Shown here: in pieces, positions 31,194-40,616 of the stretch
Layout: each line of letters begins with the position of its first letter
How positions within the stretch are numbered: the stretch's first letter is position 1
DNA from: Caulobacter sp.
GTDB lineage: Bacteria; Pseudomonadota; Alphaproteobacteria; Caulobacterales; Caulobacteraceae
Length of the DNA: 64,000 nt
Direction of reading: 5' to 3'
NCBI GenBank assembly: GCA_017745235.1
Contig: JAGHZU010000005.1
Span: forward strand, 124,001-188,000
Notes under the pieces: model-generated
What the model was told of the DNA's origin: nothing
Seen by the model: only the letters and a program-made list of their open reading frames with translations
Database searches by the model: none
Translations under genes and position numbers: made by a program

Positions 31194-31729
31194 GCTTCGA
31201 GCGGAGGTTGCAAGACCTGATCCGCGCCCAGGATTCACAACGGGTTGAGGGTGTAGTGGGAGTCGGGTTTGAGCGCCCTACTCCTTCATCCGCGTCAGGC
31301 GTTGAGAGCGGGCTTGCCGGTCCCTACACTGTCGGGGCGGGGCCGTGCATCGCCGGCCGCGTCCAAGACGCCAGGGGCTGCGCTCGCGCGGCGGCGTGGA
31401 CGCGGTTGGGCCTGCGTGGGCTCCTGGTTCTGCTCGGAGTTTCCACCCCCGCCCCTGTTCGTTTCGCCGCGCCGAGAACAAGGTTCTCTTGCCTGCGGAA
31501 TCCAAATCGGTCACGATTCCCCTGCCGGGGCGCAAGTTCCGGCAGGGGCGTGGAAACCCCTGAGCGAGTTTTGGTGACATCGGCCGTCGACGGGTGCGTC
31601 GTCGGCGCACGTTCCGCCTTGTCGGAATGATCGCGAGCGCTTGGGCGCTGCGCGGCCTGCTTACTCATGCCGTTTCCGCGGGCTCGGGTTCGACCGCTCG
31701 CCCCTTCCCTTGAACCCGGGAGAAGGTCG
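31194..31729. other. 536-bp non-coding GC-rich stretch with strong hairpin
   Basis: Several frames are open here but all give Arg/Pro-rich text, so I see no gene. The striking element is a perfect 10-bp inverted repeat CCCCTGCCGG (31519-31528) / CCGGCAGGGG (31539-31548) with a 10-nt loop. It is nested in a weaker outer symmetry: GTTTCCACCCCCGCCCCTG near 31440-31458 is partly the reverse complement of CAGGGGCGTGGAAACCCC at 31543-31560. The stretch divides the defence cargo from the lasso locus and would have to contain the sigma-factor promoter. It may be a mobile-element internal or end region. No tRNA or integrase was found. Confidence 0.4.
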
Positions 31730-32260
31730 ATGACGCACGTTGGGGATCCCCTCCCGGCGGCGCCTCCGGAGGCGGTCAGTCTGGACGCCCTCTATCGCCG
31801 CTACGCGCGATGGCTGGGGCGGACTTTGAGGCAGAAGTTCCGCGGCGTGGACGCGGCCACGTCCGAGGACCTGGTCCAGGAGACCTATGCCCGGGTTGTG
31901 CCGTACCATGCCCGCAACGTCGTGCGGCACCCTCGGGCGCTGCTGCTCCAGGTGGCCTCCAACCTGGCGCGCGACCACATGCGAAAGTCGCTTCAGGCTG
32001 GCGCGGCGCCAGTCCTGATTGAAGAACACTCCGAAACGGAAGAACATGGGTCTGCGCCGGCGCAGGATGAAGCGGTCCTCATGGGCCAACTCATCGAAAA
32101 GCTGCCCGGCAAGATTAGGGATGTTTTTGTCTTGAGTCGCTTCGCCGGCATGTCCAATCAGCAGATCGCCGACCGGATGAACCTGTCGGTGAAGCGGGTC
32201 GAGGCGCTGATGACCTCCGCCCTGACCCTTTTGGCCGCCCAACTGGCCGCGCGAGACTGA
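31730..32260 (+). CDS. FecI-type ECF sigma factor of the lasso locus
   Basis: A 176-residue ECF sigma factor. Region 2 is YRRYARWLGRTLRQKFRGVDAATSEDLVQETYARV, with HPRALLLQVASNLARDHMRK. Region 4 is LIEKLPGKIRDVFVLSRFAGMSNQQIADRMNLSVKRVEALMTSAL. The ATG at 31730 follows GGAGAAGG at good spacing. It precedes fecR by two bases and the STN-type TonB receptor gene, the standard FecI-FecR-FecA order, so the receptor presumably signals ligand binding through FecR to this factor. In Asticcacaulis/Caulobacter lasso loci the same genes accompany isopeptidase and receptor. Confidence 0.9.
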   Translation: MTHVGDPLPAAPPEAVSLDALYRRYARWLGRTLRQKFRGVDAATSEDLVQETYARVVPYHARNVVRHPRALLLQVASNLARDHMRKSLQAGAAPVLIEEHSETEEHGSAPAQDEAVLMGQLIEKLPGKIRDVFVLSRFAGMSNQQIADRMNLSVKRVEALMTSALTLLAAQLAARD

Positions 32261-32262
32261 CC

Positions 32263-33228
32263 ATGTCCGGGGATGCAGTGGAGACGCCGCCGAGCCAAGC
32301 CGCCGCCAACTGGCTGGCGCGCCTGAACACCACGACGGTGTCGGCCAAGACCATGGCCGAGTTCCGCCAATGGCGGACCCATCCAGACAATCACGACGCC
32401 TTCCGGGAGATCGCGGACGTCTGGACCAAGGCGGGCGAAGCCAGCGACCAGCCGGGGGTCCAAGCCGCGCTGGCCGCAGCGCTGGCGGCACCCAAGCCAC
32501 GTCGCCAAATGGGCCTTCGGGCGGGGTTCGGGGTCGCCACGGCGGCTTTGGCCGCCTCACTCTGCAGCTACTTCGTCTGGACCGCCCTGGCCGCCCCCGT
32601 CTACGACACCCAGGTTGGCGAGCAGCGCCTGGTCAAGCTCAGCGACGGATCGAGTGTTCGCCTCGACACCAACACGCGCCTGACCGTACGCTACACCGGC
32701 GCCAAACGTCAGATCCGACTGGATCGCGGTCAGGCCTTCTTCGACGTCGCCCATGATCCGGCTCGTCCCTTCCTGGTCACCACCGACCAGGCGACCGTAC
32801 GGGCCGTGGGCACCCGCTTTTCGGTCCGGGAAGACGGAAGAGACACCCGCGTCACCCTCGTCCAGGGGCGTGTGGAGGTACGCCAAGGCGCCGTAGCGCC
32901 TCATTATCTCTCGCCCGGCGAGCAGATCGTCGCCAGCACGTCTCTGGGCCCGGTCAGCAAGGTTGATTCCGAAGTGGCGACCAGCTGGACGACGGGGCGA
33001 TTGGTCTTCCACGTCGTTCCCCTGCGCCAGGCGGTGGCCGAGATCAATCGCTACAGCGCCAAGCCTGTGACCCTAGATCCGGCCTACAACGGCGCGGCGA
33101 CCGTCTCGGGCGCGTTCGACAACACCAACGCCGAGGCCATGATCTCGGCCGTGGCCGAGCTACGTGACCTGACGGTCGAGCGCCAAGCCGACGGCTCCAT
33201 CCTGCTACGCCAGCGCCCGGGCGTCTGA
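32263..33228 (+). CDS. FecR-type anti-sigma/signal-transducing protein
   Basis: A 321-residue FecR-like protein. The N-terminal cytoplasmic DUF4880-like region contains AANWLARLNT and FRQWRTHPDNHDAFREI. One membrane segment lies at about 89-110 (GVATAALAASLCSYFVWTALA). The periplasmic FecR domain has LVKLSDGSSVRLDTNTRLTVRY and FFDVAHDPARPFLVTTDQATVRAVGTRFSVR, and the STN-interacting C-terminus is FHVVPLRQAVAEINRYSAKPVTLD. It relays receptor occupancy to the sigma factor encoded two bases upstream. The tonB-receptor gene follows after a 149-bp gap. Confidence 0.92.
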   Translation: MSGDAVETPPSQAAANWLARLNTTTVSAKTMAEFRQWRTHPDNHDAFREIADVWTKAGEASDQPGVQAALAAALAAPKPRRQMGLRAGFGVATAALAASLCSYFVWTALAAPVYDTQVGEQRLVKLSDGSSVRLDTNTRLTVRYTGAKRQIRLDRGQAFFDVAHDPARPFLVTTDQATVRAVGTRFSVREDGRDTRVTLVQGRVEVRQGAVAPHYLSPGEQIVASTSLGPVSKVDSEVATSWTTGRLVFHVVPLRQAVAEINRYSAKPVTLDPAYNGAATVSGAFDNTNAEAMISAVAELRDLTVERQADGSILLRQRPGV

Positions 33229-33377
33229 CAGGAAAATGACGCCTGATTGAAGAATTTTTGTCACGATCGCGAGGGTCGCCCCCGGTTTTGGAGGTCTACC
33301 CCTCCGACACCGCTTCGCGTTCATCCAACCTGCCCAAAGGCAGGCGCAGCGGTGTTCAAGGGGGAACACCGTTCGTC

Positions 33378-36377
33378 ATGCAAACCTTTCGACGTCGCCT
33401 CACATCTGGCCTGACCCACGCGGCCCTGCTCGCCGCCCTCGCCGCGCCGACCGCGGCCCTGGCGCAAAGCCAATCGGTCGCGTTCAACATTCCCGCCGGC
33501 CCGCTGGACCGTGCGCTCGTCGCCTTCACTGCTCAATCCAAACTGCAGGTGATCTACGACGACGACACCGTCCGCGGCCGCCAGGCCGTGGCGCTGCAGG
33601 GGCGTCATACGCCTGAGGATGGTCTGGGCCGCCTGCTCAGCCAGAGCGGGCTCTCGATCCAGAGGGTGCAGGGCGTCTTCGTCCTCAAGGCGGCCTCCCC
33701 CCAGGTGTCGGGGGCGTCGGCGGCCCCCGTCTCCCTCCAAGATCCTGAACCGCTGACCGCCGACAGCGCCATCGAGCTGAGCGAGCTCGTCGTCACCGGC
33801 AGCTTCATCCGGGGTGCGCCGCCGTCGTCCCCGATCGTGACGGTCACACGAACGGACATCGATCGCTCCGGCAAGGGTACCGTGGCTGATCTGCTGGCGG
33901 CGCTACCGCAGAACTTCGCCAGCGCCGCGTCGCCAACGGCCGCGATCGGTATGGCCGATACGAGCGGGGTGAACGGCGTGCTCGCACAGGGCGTCAACCT
34001 ACGGGGCCTTGGGGCGAACGCGACCTTGGTTTTGGTCGGCGGCCGCCGACTGGCCGGATCGGGTCTGAAAGGCGATGCCGCGGATATCTCGTCGGTCCCG
34101 ACGGCGGCGGTGGGCCGGGTTGAGGTGCTGCTGGACGGCGCCTCGGCGCTCTACGGTTCCGACGCCGTCGCTGGCGTGGTCAACATCATCCCGCGCCGCG
34201 ATCTTGACGGCGGCGAAGCCCGCTTGCGCTACGGCGCCGCACGCGGCGGCGCCGAGCAAGTGCTCGCTTCTCAGGCGCTCGGCAGGACCTGGAGCGGCGG
34301 GCACATGCTCCTCGCCCTTGAGTACCAGACCGATGGCGGGCTCGACGCCAGCAAGCGGTCCTTTACGGCGACGTCGGATCTCCGCAGCCTGGGCGGGACC
34401 GACCATCGCACGATCTACAGCAGCCCGGCCAACATCATCGCCTACAGTGCCTCGGCCGGCGCCTATGTGCCGATCTATGCGGTTCCGGCGGGCGGGGCCA
34501 AAACCGCCGCCGACCTGATCGCCGGCGGACAGAACCTGCAGAATGGTCGACTGGGCTTTTCGGCCCTTCCCCGCCAGACCCGCTACAGCGCCTATCTGGA
34601 TGCCCGCCAAGACCTCAACGATCGCCTGACTCTGTCGGCAGATTTGCGCTTCACGCGTCGGGACTTCGATTACTTCGGCCAGGGCACGCCGGCGATCTTC
34701 CAGATCACGGCCGCAAATCCGTATTTCCTGTCGCCAAACGGCGCTGCCAGCCAGCTGATCGCCTACAACTTCGTGCGCGAACTGGGCGCAGCCCACACTT
34801 CCGGTCGCTCCAACAGCCTTGGCCTGACGGCTGGGCTGGACGCCAAGCTGTGGGGCGACTGGCGCGGCGAAGCCTATCTGGCCTACGCCCAGCAGGAGGC
34901 GTATTCGGCCATCCCGAGGCAGCTGAGCAGCACCGCGCTCAATGAGGCGCTGGGCAATACGGCTGACAACCCCGCAACCGCCTTCTCGACGGCCAAGGAC
35001 GGGTACTTTAACCCCTACGGGGTCGGTGCTGCGAACAGCGCCGCGATCCTCGACTTCATCGGCTCGGGCTGGCAGACCACGGACACCGTCGCGCGCGTTG
35101 GAACAGCCAACCTCAAGGTCGACGGATCACTGCTGCAACTTCCCGGCGGAGCGCTCAAACTCGCGCTCGGAGCGCAGTTTCGGCAGGAGCAGTTCAGGAC
35201 CCGGTCGTTGGTGTCGTCCTCGACCGCAGCGCCGGCCGTCTATGGCGGGCGCACCTTCATGCGCAACATCGCCGCCGCCTTCGCCGAGGTCCGCGCGCCG
35301 CTCGTCGGCGAGGCCAACAGCCGGCCGGGAGTTCAGCGGCTCGAACTCTCCCTGGCGGGCCGCCTGGAGCACTATGAGTCCCAGGGGTCTAGCGCCACGC
35401 CCAAGGTCGGAATCCTTTGGGCTCCCGCCGACGGGCTGGCGATCCGCGCCACCTATGGCCAATCCTACCGCGCGCCCGGCTTGACGGAACTGCATGAGGT
35501 CCGCGTGGTCTCGCCCTCGACCCTCATCGCCTCCAACGGCCAGGTCCTGGCGATCGTGCAGTATGGAGGCAACCTCGACTTGAAGCCCGAGACCGCCACC
35601 TCGTGGACGTTCGGTTTCGACTGGTCGCCGAGGTTCGCCCAAGGCCTCTCTGTCAGCGCCACGACTTTCGACACCCGGTTCAAAGACCGCATCGGCCGTC
35701 CGGTGTTGGAGAACTTCAGCAAGGCGCTGACCGATCCAGCCTTCGCGCCCTACGTCACCCGCATCTCTCCCGCCACCAATTCGGCCGACCTGGCGCGGGT
35801 TCAGGCGCTGGTCGCCGAGTCGACCAGCACCAGCATCAAGCTCTATCCGGCTACGTCGTTTGGCGCGATCATCGACGCCCGTGTCCTCAACGCCGCCGAG
35901 CTGCACATCAGGGGCCTGGACCTGAATGCCGGCTATGAATTCAGCCGCGGCGCCGACCGTTTCTCCATCAACGGGAACGCGACCTATCTCTTCGATTTCA
36001 AGCGCCGCCTGTCACCAACAGCGGCGATCAACGAACTGGTCGATACTGTGGGCAACCCGGTCGACTTGCGCCTGCGAGGCGTCGCGTCGTGGAGCCGCGG
36101 CCCCTTCGGCGCCAACCTGACCCTGAACTATGTCGACGACTACGCAGCCACGGCGACGACGCGCGTCAGCGACTGGACGACGGTCGACCTGCAAGCGACC
36201 TGGACGGCGAGCGCGAAGGACGGACCACTGAAAGGCGTGGTCCTTGGCCTGACTGCGCAGAACCTGTTCGACAAGGACCCGCCCTTCTACGACAGCGCCT
36301 TGGGCATCGGCTACGACGCCGCAAACGCTGATCCGCTGGGCCGGTTCGTCTCGGTGCAACTGACCAAGCGCTGGTAG
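33378..36377 (+). CDS. STN-domain TonB-dependent receptor, probable lasso-peptide importer
   Basis: A 999-residue outer-membrane receptor. The signal peptide ends near AALAQS (about 29). An STN signalling domain follows (VAFNIPAGPLDRALVAFTAQSKLQVIYDDDTVRGR to LLSQSGLSIQRVQG, about 33-100), then a plug (SELVVTGSFIRGAPPSSPIVTVTRTDIDRSG, VNLRGLGANATLVLVGGRRLAG, DGASALYGSDAVAGVVNI) and a 22-strand barrel ending in the C-terminal VQLTKRW. The STN domain ties it to the FecI/FecR pair just upstream, so ligand binding should switch on transcription. Because the isopeptidase follows 36 bases later and the lasso genes face it, the likely ligand is the lasso peptide itself, as for receptors next to astexin-type isopeptidases. 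Confidence 0.9.
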   Translation: MQTFRRRLTSGLTHAALLAALAAPTAALAQSQSVAFNIPAGPLDRALVAFTAQSKLQVIYDDDTVRGRQAVALQGRHTPEDGLGRLLSQSGLSIQRVQGVFVLKAASPQVSGASAAPVSLQDPEPLTADSAIELSELVVTGSFIRGAPPSSPIVTVTRTDIDRSGKGTVADLLAALPQNFASAASPTAAIGMADTSGVNGVLAQGVNLRGLGANATLVLVGGRRLAGSGLKGDAADISSVPTAAVGRVEVLLDGASALYGSDAVAGVVNIIPRRDLDGGEARLRYGAARGGAEQVLASQALGRTWSGGHMLLALEYQTDGGLDASKRSFTATSDLRSLGGTDHRTIYSSPANIIAYSASAGAYVPIYAVPAGGAKTAADLIAGGQNLQNGRLGFSALPRQTRYSAYLDARQDLNDRLTLSADLRFTRRDFDYFGQGTPAIFQITAANPYFLSPNGAASQLIAYNFVRELGAAHTSGRSNSLGLTAGLDAKLWGDWRGEAYLAYAQQEAYSAIPRQLSSTALNEALGNTADNPATAFSTAKDGYFNPYGVGAANSAAILDFIGSGWQTTDTVARVGTANLKVDGSLLQLPGGALKLALGAQFRQEQFRTRSLVSSSTAAPAVYGGRTFMRNIAAAFAEVRAPLVGEANSRPGVQRLELSLAGRLEHYESQGSSATPKVGILWAPADGLAIRATYGQSYRAPGLTELHEVRVVSPSTLIASNGQVLAIVQYGGNLDLKPETATSWTFGFDWSPRFAQGLSVSATTFDTRFKDRIGRPVLENFSKALTDPAFAPYVTRISPATNSADLARVQALVAESTSTSIKLYPATSFGAIIDARVLNAAELHIRGLDLNAGYEFSRGADRFSINGNATYLFDFKRRLSPTAAINELVDTVGNPVDLRLRGVASWSRGPFGANLTLNYVDDYAATATTRVSDWTTVDLQATWTASAKDGPLKGVVLGLTAQNLFDKDPPFYDSALGIGYDAANADPLGRFVSVQLTKRW

Positions 36378-36413
36378 CGCCCCTCCCCTCCTCACGCCTT
36401 CCCGAGATCTGCA

Positions 36414-38912
36414 ATGCGCAAGCTTTTGAAATGCGCGGCGCTGGGGCTTGTCCTCATGGCTTGCTGCGCCGCCTCACGCCCCTACACCCTGGACGACCTT
36501 CTCAATCTCGAAGAGTACAGAGGCGCCGTCGTCGATCCCACTGACCATTGGCTCCTGATCGAGACCTACAAACCCCTGAGCCAGGCTGGTCGGTACGACT
36601 ATCTGCAAGGACCGGGCCCGGCGCGCGGACGCCCAATGGTGGTGGATCTGACGCGTCCGAGCGCCGCCGTGCCGCTGCTGCCGGACATCGAGGGCATGGG
36701 CTACACCCCAGGCCCCTTCTCCCCCGACGGGACGCAGGTCGCGGTCTACCGACACAAGGATGATCTGTGGGAATTGGGCGTCGTGACGCTCGCCACACGG
36801 CAGGCGCGTTGGCTGGGCGTCGCGACCGACGTTCCCCTTTGGGGTAGCGGTCTGCAATGGCGATCCAGCTCCGAAATCGTGGCGTTGGGGCTCGCCCCCG
36901 GCGATCTCCCGGCCGAAGTGCGTCGAGGTCGACAAGCGATCGAGCGCCTAAAGACCGGATGGTCCACGACCGCCATGGGCCAGAAGCCCGCCTACACGCG
37001 GATCGGAAGCGGCCGATACGCGGGCGACCGTGATCTTCCCCCGCCTAAGGCGCTGATCCGGATCGATGTTGGCGCCGGTGCTGTGACGACGCTCATCAGC
37101 GGACAGTTCAGGGATCTTGAGCTGTCGCCCGACGGACGGTTCGCCGCGGTGCTGGAAGCCGCAGCGCCGTCGCAGCCTAACGCCAAAAACCCGCCTCGGA
37201 TGATCGACTTTGAGGGGCGCCGCATGAGCTTGGCGATTGTCGACCTCATGGACGGATCGTTGAAGCGGCCTATCGCCCGGGAGGTTCTGCCCTCGTTATT
37301 GTCGTGGTCGGGCGACAGTCGCTTGCTGGTCTTCACACGCGCCGACGAACAGGGCTGGCGCGACGGTGAACTGCAGGAAGTCGATGGCCGGCGAAGCACG
37401 GTTCGGACGCTGACAACCCCCAGCTTACGCCCCGAGGTCACGATCCCCTCGCGGGAACTTGGCTACAGCACCGTTCAGGCTGGATGGAACGGCTCCAAAC
37501 CGATTGCTCTTGCGCGCCGTCCAGGCGCGGACCGGGCCGACTGGTATGAGCTCGATCCCGATCGCGCAACCAACCTGACCCAAGCGCTTCAATTCGCCCC
37601 GACCGGGGCCGTCGCCGCCACGCGCGAGGGTCTCTATGCCCAATCGGGCGACGGCGTCTGGCGAGTGCGGCCGGGCGCGGCGACGCGCATCGGCCAATCG
37701 TCGCGACTGACGTTCACCGCTCGGACTGATGGCGGGCCTCGGGCTCCCCTCGTTGATCTGACGGCGAGAGCGGCGTGGATCCAGACTCCAGTCCACGGCG
37801 GCCGTCGTGTCCAGCGGCTCGGCAGTCGCGGAGCCCAAACCCTTGCCCCCGAACTGCCGGACGAACGGCCGCTCCTGATGACCGGCAACGGCCTGGTCAG
37901 CAGCCTGACGAACAGTCATGGCGTGCGAACCATCGCGGTGACCTCGGAGCGAGGGCGCGTACCCGTCCTGACCCTCAACCCGAGTCTAGCTGATGTCGAG
38001 CTGCCCGACAGGCAGCCCATCAAGCACAAGGGGGCCGAGGGGCGAGAATTGACGAGTTGGCTCTACACGCCCGCCCACCTCAAGCCGGGAGAGCGTGCGC
38101 CCCTGGTGGTGCTGACCTATCCCCATGTCGATCAGCCCGTCCCTCCCTCGGGCAGGCGGCCCGACGCCTCCTTCACCATGTTCAGCGCCTCCCTCCTGAC
38201 GGCCGCCGGCTATGCCGTGCTGGATGCTTCCTACCAGCGCGATCCAACGTCTCATGAGCCGAGTGAAGGCTTCACCCAGGCGCTTTTGGACGCCACCGAC
38301 GTGGCCATCGCCACCGGCAAGGTCGACCCAGAACGGATGGCGGTGGCAGGCCACAGCTTCGGGGCCTACGCGGCGATGGTGACCGTGACGCGCACCCACC
38401 GCTTCAAGGCGGCGATTGCGTCGATGGGGCCTTCTGATCTGACGTCGTTCATGCTGACGGCATTGCCGCACTACAGGAGTGTTCCCGAAGACGGCATACC
38501 CGCCGCCACGCTCTTCAGCTGGGGGGAAACAGGCCAGGGCAACCTGGGGGCAACGCCGTGGAGCGACCCGGAGCGCTACGTTCGGAACAGCCCCGTCTAC
38601 CAAGCGGGAGAGGTCGCCACGCCGATCCTGCTGGTCGGTGCGGATCAGGAATGGGGGCCCGTCGGCCAGATGGAGGAGATGTTCTATGCGCTTTGGCGCC
38701 AGAACAAGGACGCCAAGCTGCTGACGTTTTGGGGGGAGACCCACGGACTTGAGAGCCCGGCCAACATTCGGGCCTACTGGGCCGAAGTCTTCGCCTTCCT
38801 CTCCCCGCTCATCGGTCCTCCCGTCACCTCTGGCGTGGACAGTGTGGCCAGCCGCACCTCCCAGGATCTCACCCAGGCCTCGATCGCCAAGAGGTCGAAC
38901 ACCTCGCCGTAA
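36414..38912 (+). CDS. S9-family lasso-peptide isopeptidase (AtxE-like)
   Basis: An 832-residue prolyl-oligopeptidase-type enzyme. The lipoprotein-like or signal N-terminus (LLKCAALGLVLMACCAA) suggests export; a beta-propeller-like region occupies about 30-530 and the alpha/beta hydrolase domain about 545-800. The nucleophile is Ser648 in GHSFG, the probable Asp is in LLVGADQEWG and the His in WGETHGLE. In Asticcacaulis, members placed beside lasso genes specifically hydrolyse the macrolactam isopeptide bond and linearise the imported lasso peptide. The position after the receptor and facing the lasso cyclase supports the same role here. Its last 139 bp overlap the 3' end of the convergent cyclase gene. 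A general S9 dipeptidyl-peptidase is the alternative. Confidence 0.85.
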   Translation: MRKLLKCAALGLVLMACCAASRPYTLDDLLNLEEYRGAVVDPTDHWLLIETYKPLSQAGRYDYLQGPGPARGRPMVVDLTRPSAAVPLLPDIEGMGYTPGPFSPDGTQVAVYRHKDDLWELGVVTLATRQARWLGVATDVPLWGSGLQWRSSSEIVALGLAPGDLPAEVRRGRQAIERLKTGWSTTAMGQKPAYTRIGSGRYAGDRDLPPPKALIRIDVGAGAVTTLISGQFRDLELSPDGRFAAVLEAAAPSQPNAKNPPRMIDFEGRRMSLAIVDLMDGSLKRPIAREVLPSLLSWSGDSRLLVFTRADEQGWRDGELQEVDGRRSTVRTLTTPSLRPEVTIPSRELGYSTVQAGWNGSKPIALARRPGADRADWYELDPDRATNLTQALQFAPTGAVAATREGLYAQSGDGVWRVRPGAATRIGQSSRLTFTARTDGGPRAPLVDLTARAAWIQTPVHGGRRVQRLGSRGAQTLAPELPDERPLLMTGNGLVSSLTNSHGVRTIAVTSERGRVPVLTLNPSLADVELPDRQPIKHKGAEGRELTSWLYTPAHLKPGERAPLVVLTYPHVDQPVPPSGRRPDASFTMFSASLLTAAGYAVLDASYQRDPTSHEPSEGFTQALLDATDVAIATGKVDPERMAVAGHSFGAYAAMVTVTRTHRFKAAIASMGPSDLTSFMLTALPHYRSVPEDGIPAATLFSWGETGQGNLGATPWSDPERYVRNSPVYQAGEVATPILLVGADQEWGPVGQMEEMFYALWRQNKDAKLLTFWGETHGLESPANIRAYWAEVFAFLSPLIGPPVTSGVDSVASRTSQDLTQASIAKRSNTSP

Positions 38913-40615
38913 CCGCCCGCCTGGGCCAGATGCTCTACCGTCAGCCGCTGGTCCAGCACGTCCCGAAGTACGATACCCTCGGCGACCAGACGTCCGTCGA
39001 GGAGAAAGGTACGGATCCCATCCAGGCCCGCTGCGATGGCATGGCCGTAGAATGCCGTCATGTCGCCCTTGGTCCGCCGATTGGCGACTTCGGGCGGTAG
39101 GCGATCGGCGAAGGCGTCGCGGGCTAAGCCACGAGCCCGTCCGCCCTGCACCAAGCGATCGCTTGGAATCCTCAAGCAGAGCTCGACGAGCGGCTGCGAG
39201 AGCAGTGGATGCAGGACCGACGCCTCCCGTCCGCGACGGCTTCGGCCTCGCACCACCTGGATATAGGCCAGATTGGCGACCTGGAGCCGCTTGGCCGGCG
39301 GGAGGCCTGCAGCATCCGCCAGGTAGACCGGTCGAGGCAGCTTGCGTGCGGCGGCGCGCGCCCGTTCCGAAAGATAGGGGCGCGCGATTTGCATCGGTCG
39401 TCCCGCAGGCCACAGCGCCTGGCGCAGCACCGCCCAAACTGAGACCTGGTTCCAATCGGCGACGCCACGCAGGAACGGCCAAGTCAGGCCTCGTGGGCCA
39501 AGTCGGCGGAAGCGATCCGTCGCGACCTCCGGCGTCGCCATTTGGAAGAAGACCACATCTCCGCCCTGGCCTGTGGCGATGGCTTGGGCCTTGGCGCTCT
39601 TGGCCGCCTGACCCATGACCTGATCAAATCCTACGTCTGCGGCGTTGAAGGTGGGTTTGGGCCCGTCCGCGACTTCCAGAAACGCATCAGGTCGCAATGT
39701 CAGCGGTGGCCGGGCCACCTCTGTCAGCGGTACGCCAAGGCGATCGGCAAGAGCCCGCGCATAGGGGCGCTCGTCGCCAACCCAGGCGTCGATGTGATGA
39801 TTGAACCAGCCCCTGACGTCGAGCGCCTGGCTGGCCAAAGCCGACGCCACGATCGACGAGTCCAGCCCGCCTGAAATCTCGGCGATCAATGGCTCATAGG
39901 CTTTTGCCCAGCTTCGAACGCAAAGATCCACGGTGGTGCGAAGACGCGCCTCCAAATCATCATCTGGGCACGATTGACGCGCGATCCTGCTTGGCGACCA
40001 GATCCGTCGACGCTGCGTGACGTCCCCTCCCAGAACCGCAAGCTCACCCGGCGCCACGCCTTCAACACCATGGAGCAGATTGCGAGCCTGAGCGGACGGC
40101 GGGTCAGCGACCACGCCGCAGACGGCGCGCCAGTCAATCGACACGCCAACGCTCAGGTGGCGCAGCACCGGTTCTGGCAGACAGGACGTCGCGACCGTCA
40201 CATCTCCATAACGCCACGCTAGGACCTCAAGACCGCCCAAGGGATCCCTGAAGGCGCCCCACCGGTCGCTGCGCGGCTCAGGGCTTAGCGCCAGATAGCG
40301 CCCCCAGTAATGACGGCAAAGCCAATCGGCGAGGACGCCGGGGTCACCGTGGTCGCCGTCGGGCGACACCGCACAGTCGATCAATTCGCCCTCGGCGTCG
40401 AAGAGATCCCCGATCACGACGCCACCATGAACCCCAAGCGGTACGACCCGGATGGCGGCCGCGCCGATCCCGAAGATCCAAAGGCCTGGCCGCTCGTAGA
40501 CCAGCCGCCAGCCTTCGCGCTCGAGGCCGGACTTACTGCGGACGAGTGCTGTGGTGCCTGCGCCCGACACCTCGCCGCTTTTCCAGCCAAGAGCGATGAA
40601 TTGGTCCTGCGCCAT
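38774..40615 (-). CDS. Lasso-peptide cyclase (asparagine-synthetase-like, protein C)
   Basis: A 613-residue asparagine-synthetase homologue. The N-terminal part (about 1-200) is a degenerate glutamine-amidotransferase-like domain. The synthetase domain has the ATP PP-loop SGGLDSS at 248-254 and NHHIDAWVGDERPYARALADRLG, and near the end EVANRRTKGDMTAFY. In lasso biosynthesis protein C adenylates the ring Glu or Asp side chain and closes the macrolactam with Gly1. It starts one base after the protein B stop, so B and C are one unit. About 30 residues beyond the conserved FDLLAIEAWVRSW lie in the 139-bp overlap with the isopeptidase gene. Glutamine hydrolysis is not expected because Cys2 is missing (M-A-Q). 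Confidence 0.9.
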   Translation of the reverse strand: MAQDQFIALGWKSGEVSGAGTTALVRSKSGLEREGWRLVYERPGLWIFGIGAAAIRVVPLGVHGGVVIGDLFDAEGELIDCAVSPDGDHGDPGVLADWLCRHYWGRYLALSPEPRSDRWGAFRDPLGGLEVLAWRYGDVTVATSCLPEPVLRHLSVGVSIDWRAVCGVVADPPSAQARNLLHGVEGVAPGELAVLGGDVTQRRRIWSPSRIARQSCPDDDLEARLRTTVDLCVRSWAKAYEPLIAEISGGLDSSIVASALASQALDVRGWFNHHIDAWVGDERPYARALADRLGVPLTEVARPPLTLRPDAFLEVADGPKPTFNAADVGFDQVMGQAAKSAKAQAIATGQGGDVVFFQMATPEVATDRFRRLGPRGLTWPFLRGVADWNQVSVWAVLRQALWPAGRPMQIARPYLSERARAAARKLPRPVYLADAAGLPPAKRLQVANLAYIQVVRGRSRRGREASVLHPLLSQPLVELCLRIPSDRLVQGGRARGLARDAFADRLPPEVANRRTKGDMTAFYGHAIAAGLDGIRTFLLDGRLVAEGIVLRDVLDQRLTVEHLAQAGGYGEVFDLLAIEAWVRSWEVRLATLSTPEVTGGPMSGERKAKTSAQ

Positions 40616-40616
40616 G

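Noticed and set aside
31208..31668. Several overlapping ORFs of 70-140 codons
   Set aside because: All are Arg/Pro-rich with no homologous-looking motif and no ribosome-binding site.
31681..31720. tRNA-like GGTTCGA sequence as an attachment site
   Set aside because: No cloverleaf can be formed around it; the same word occurs by chance at about 570-580.
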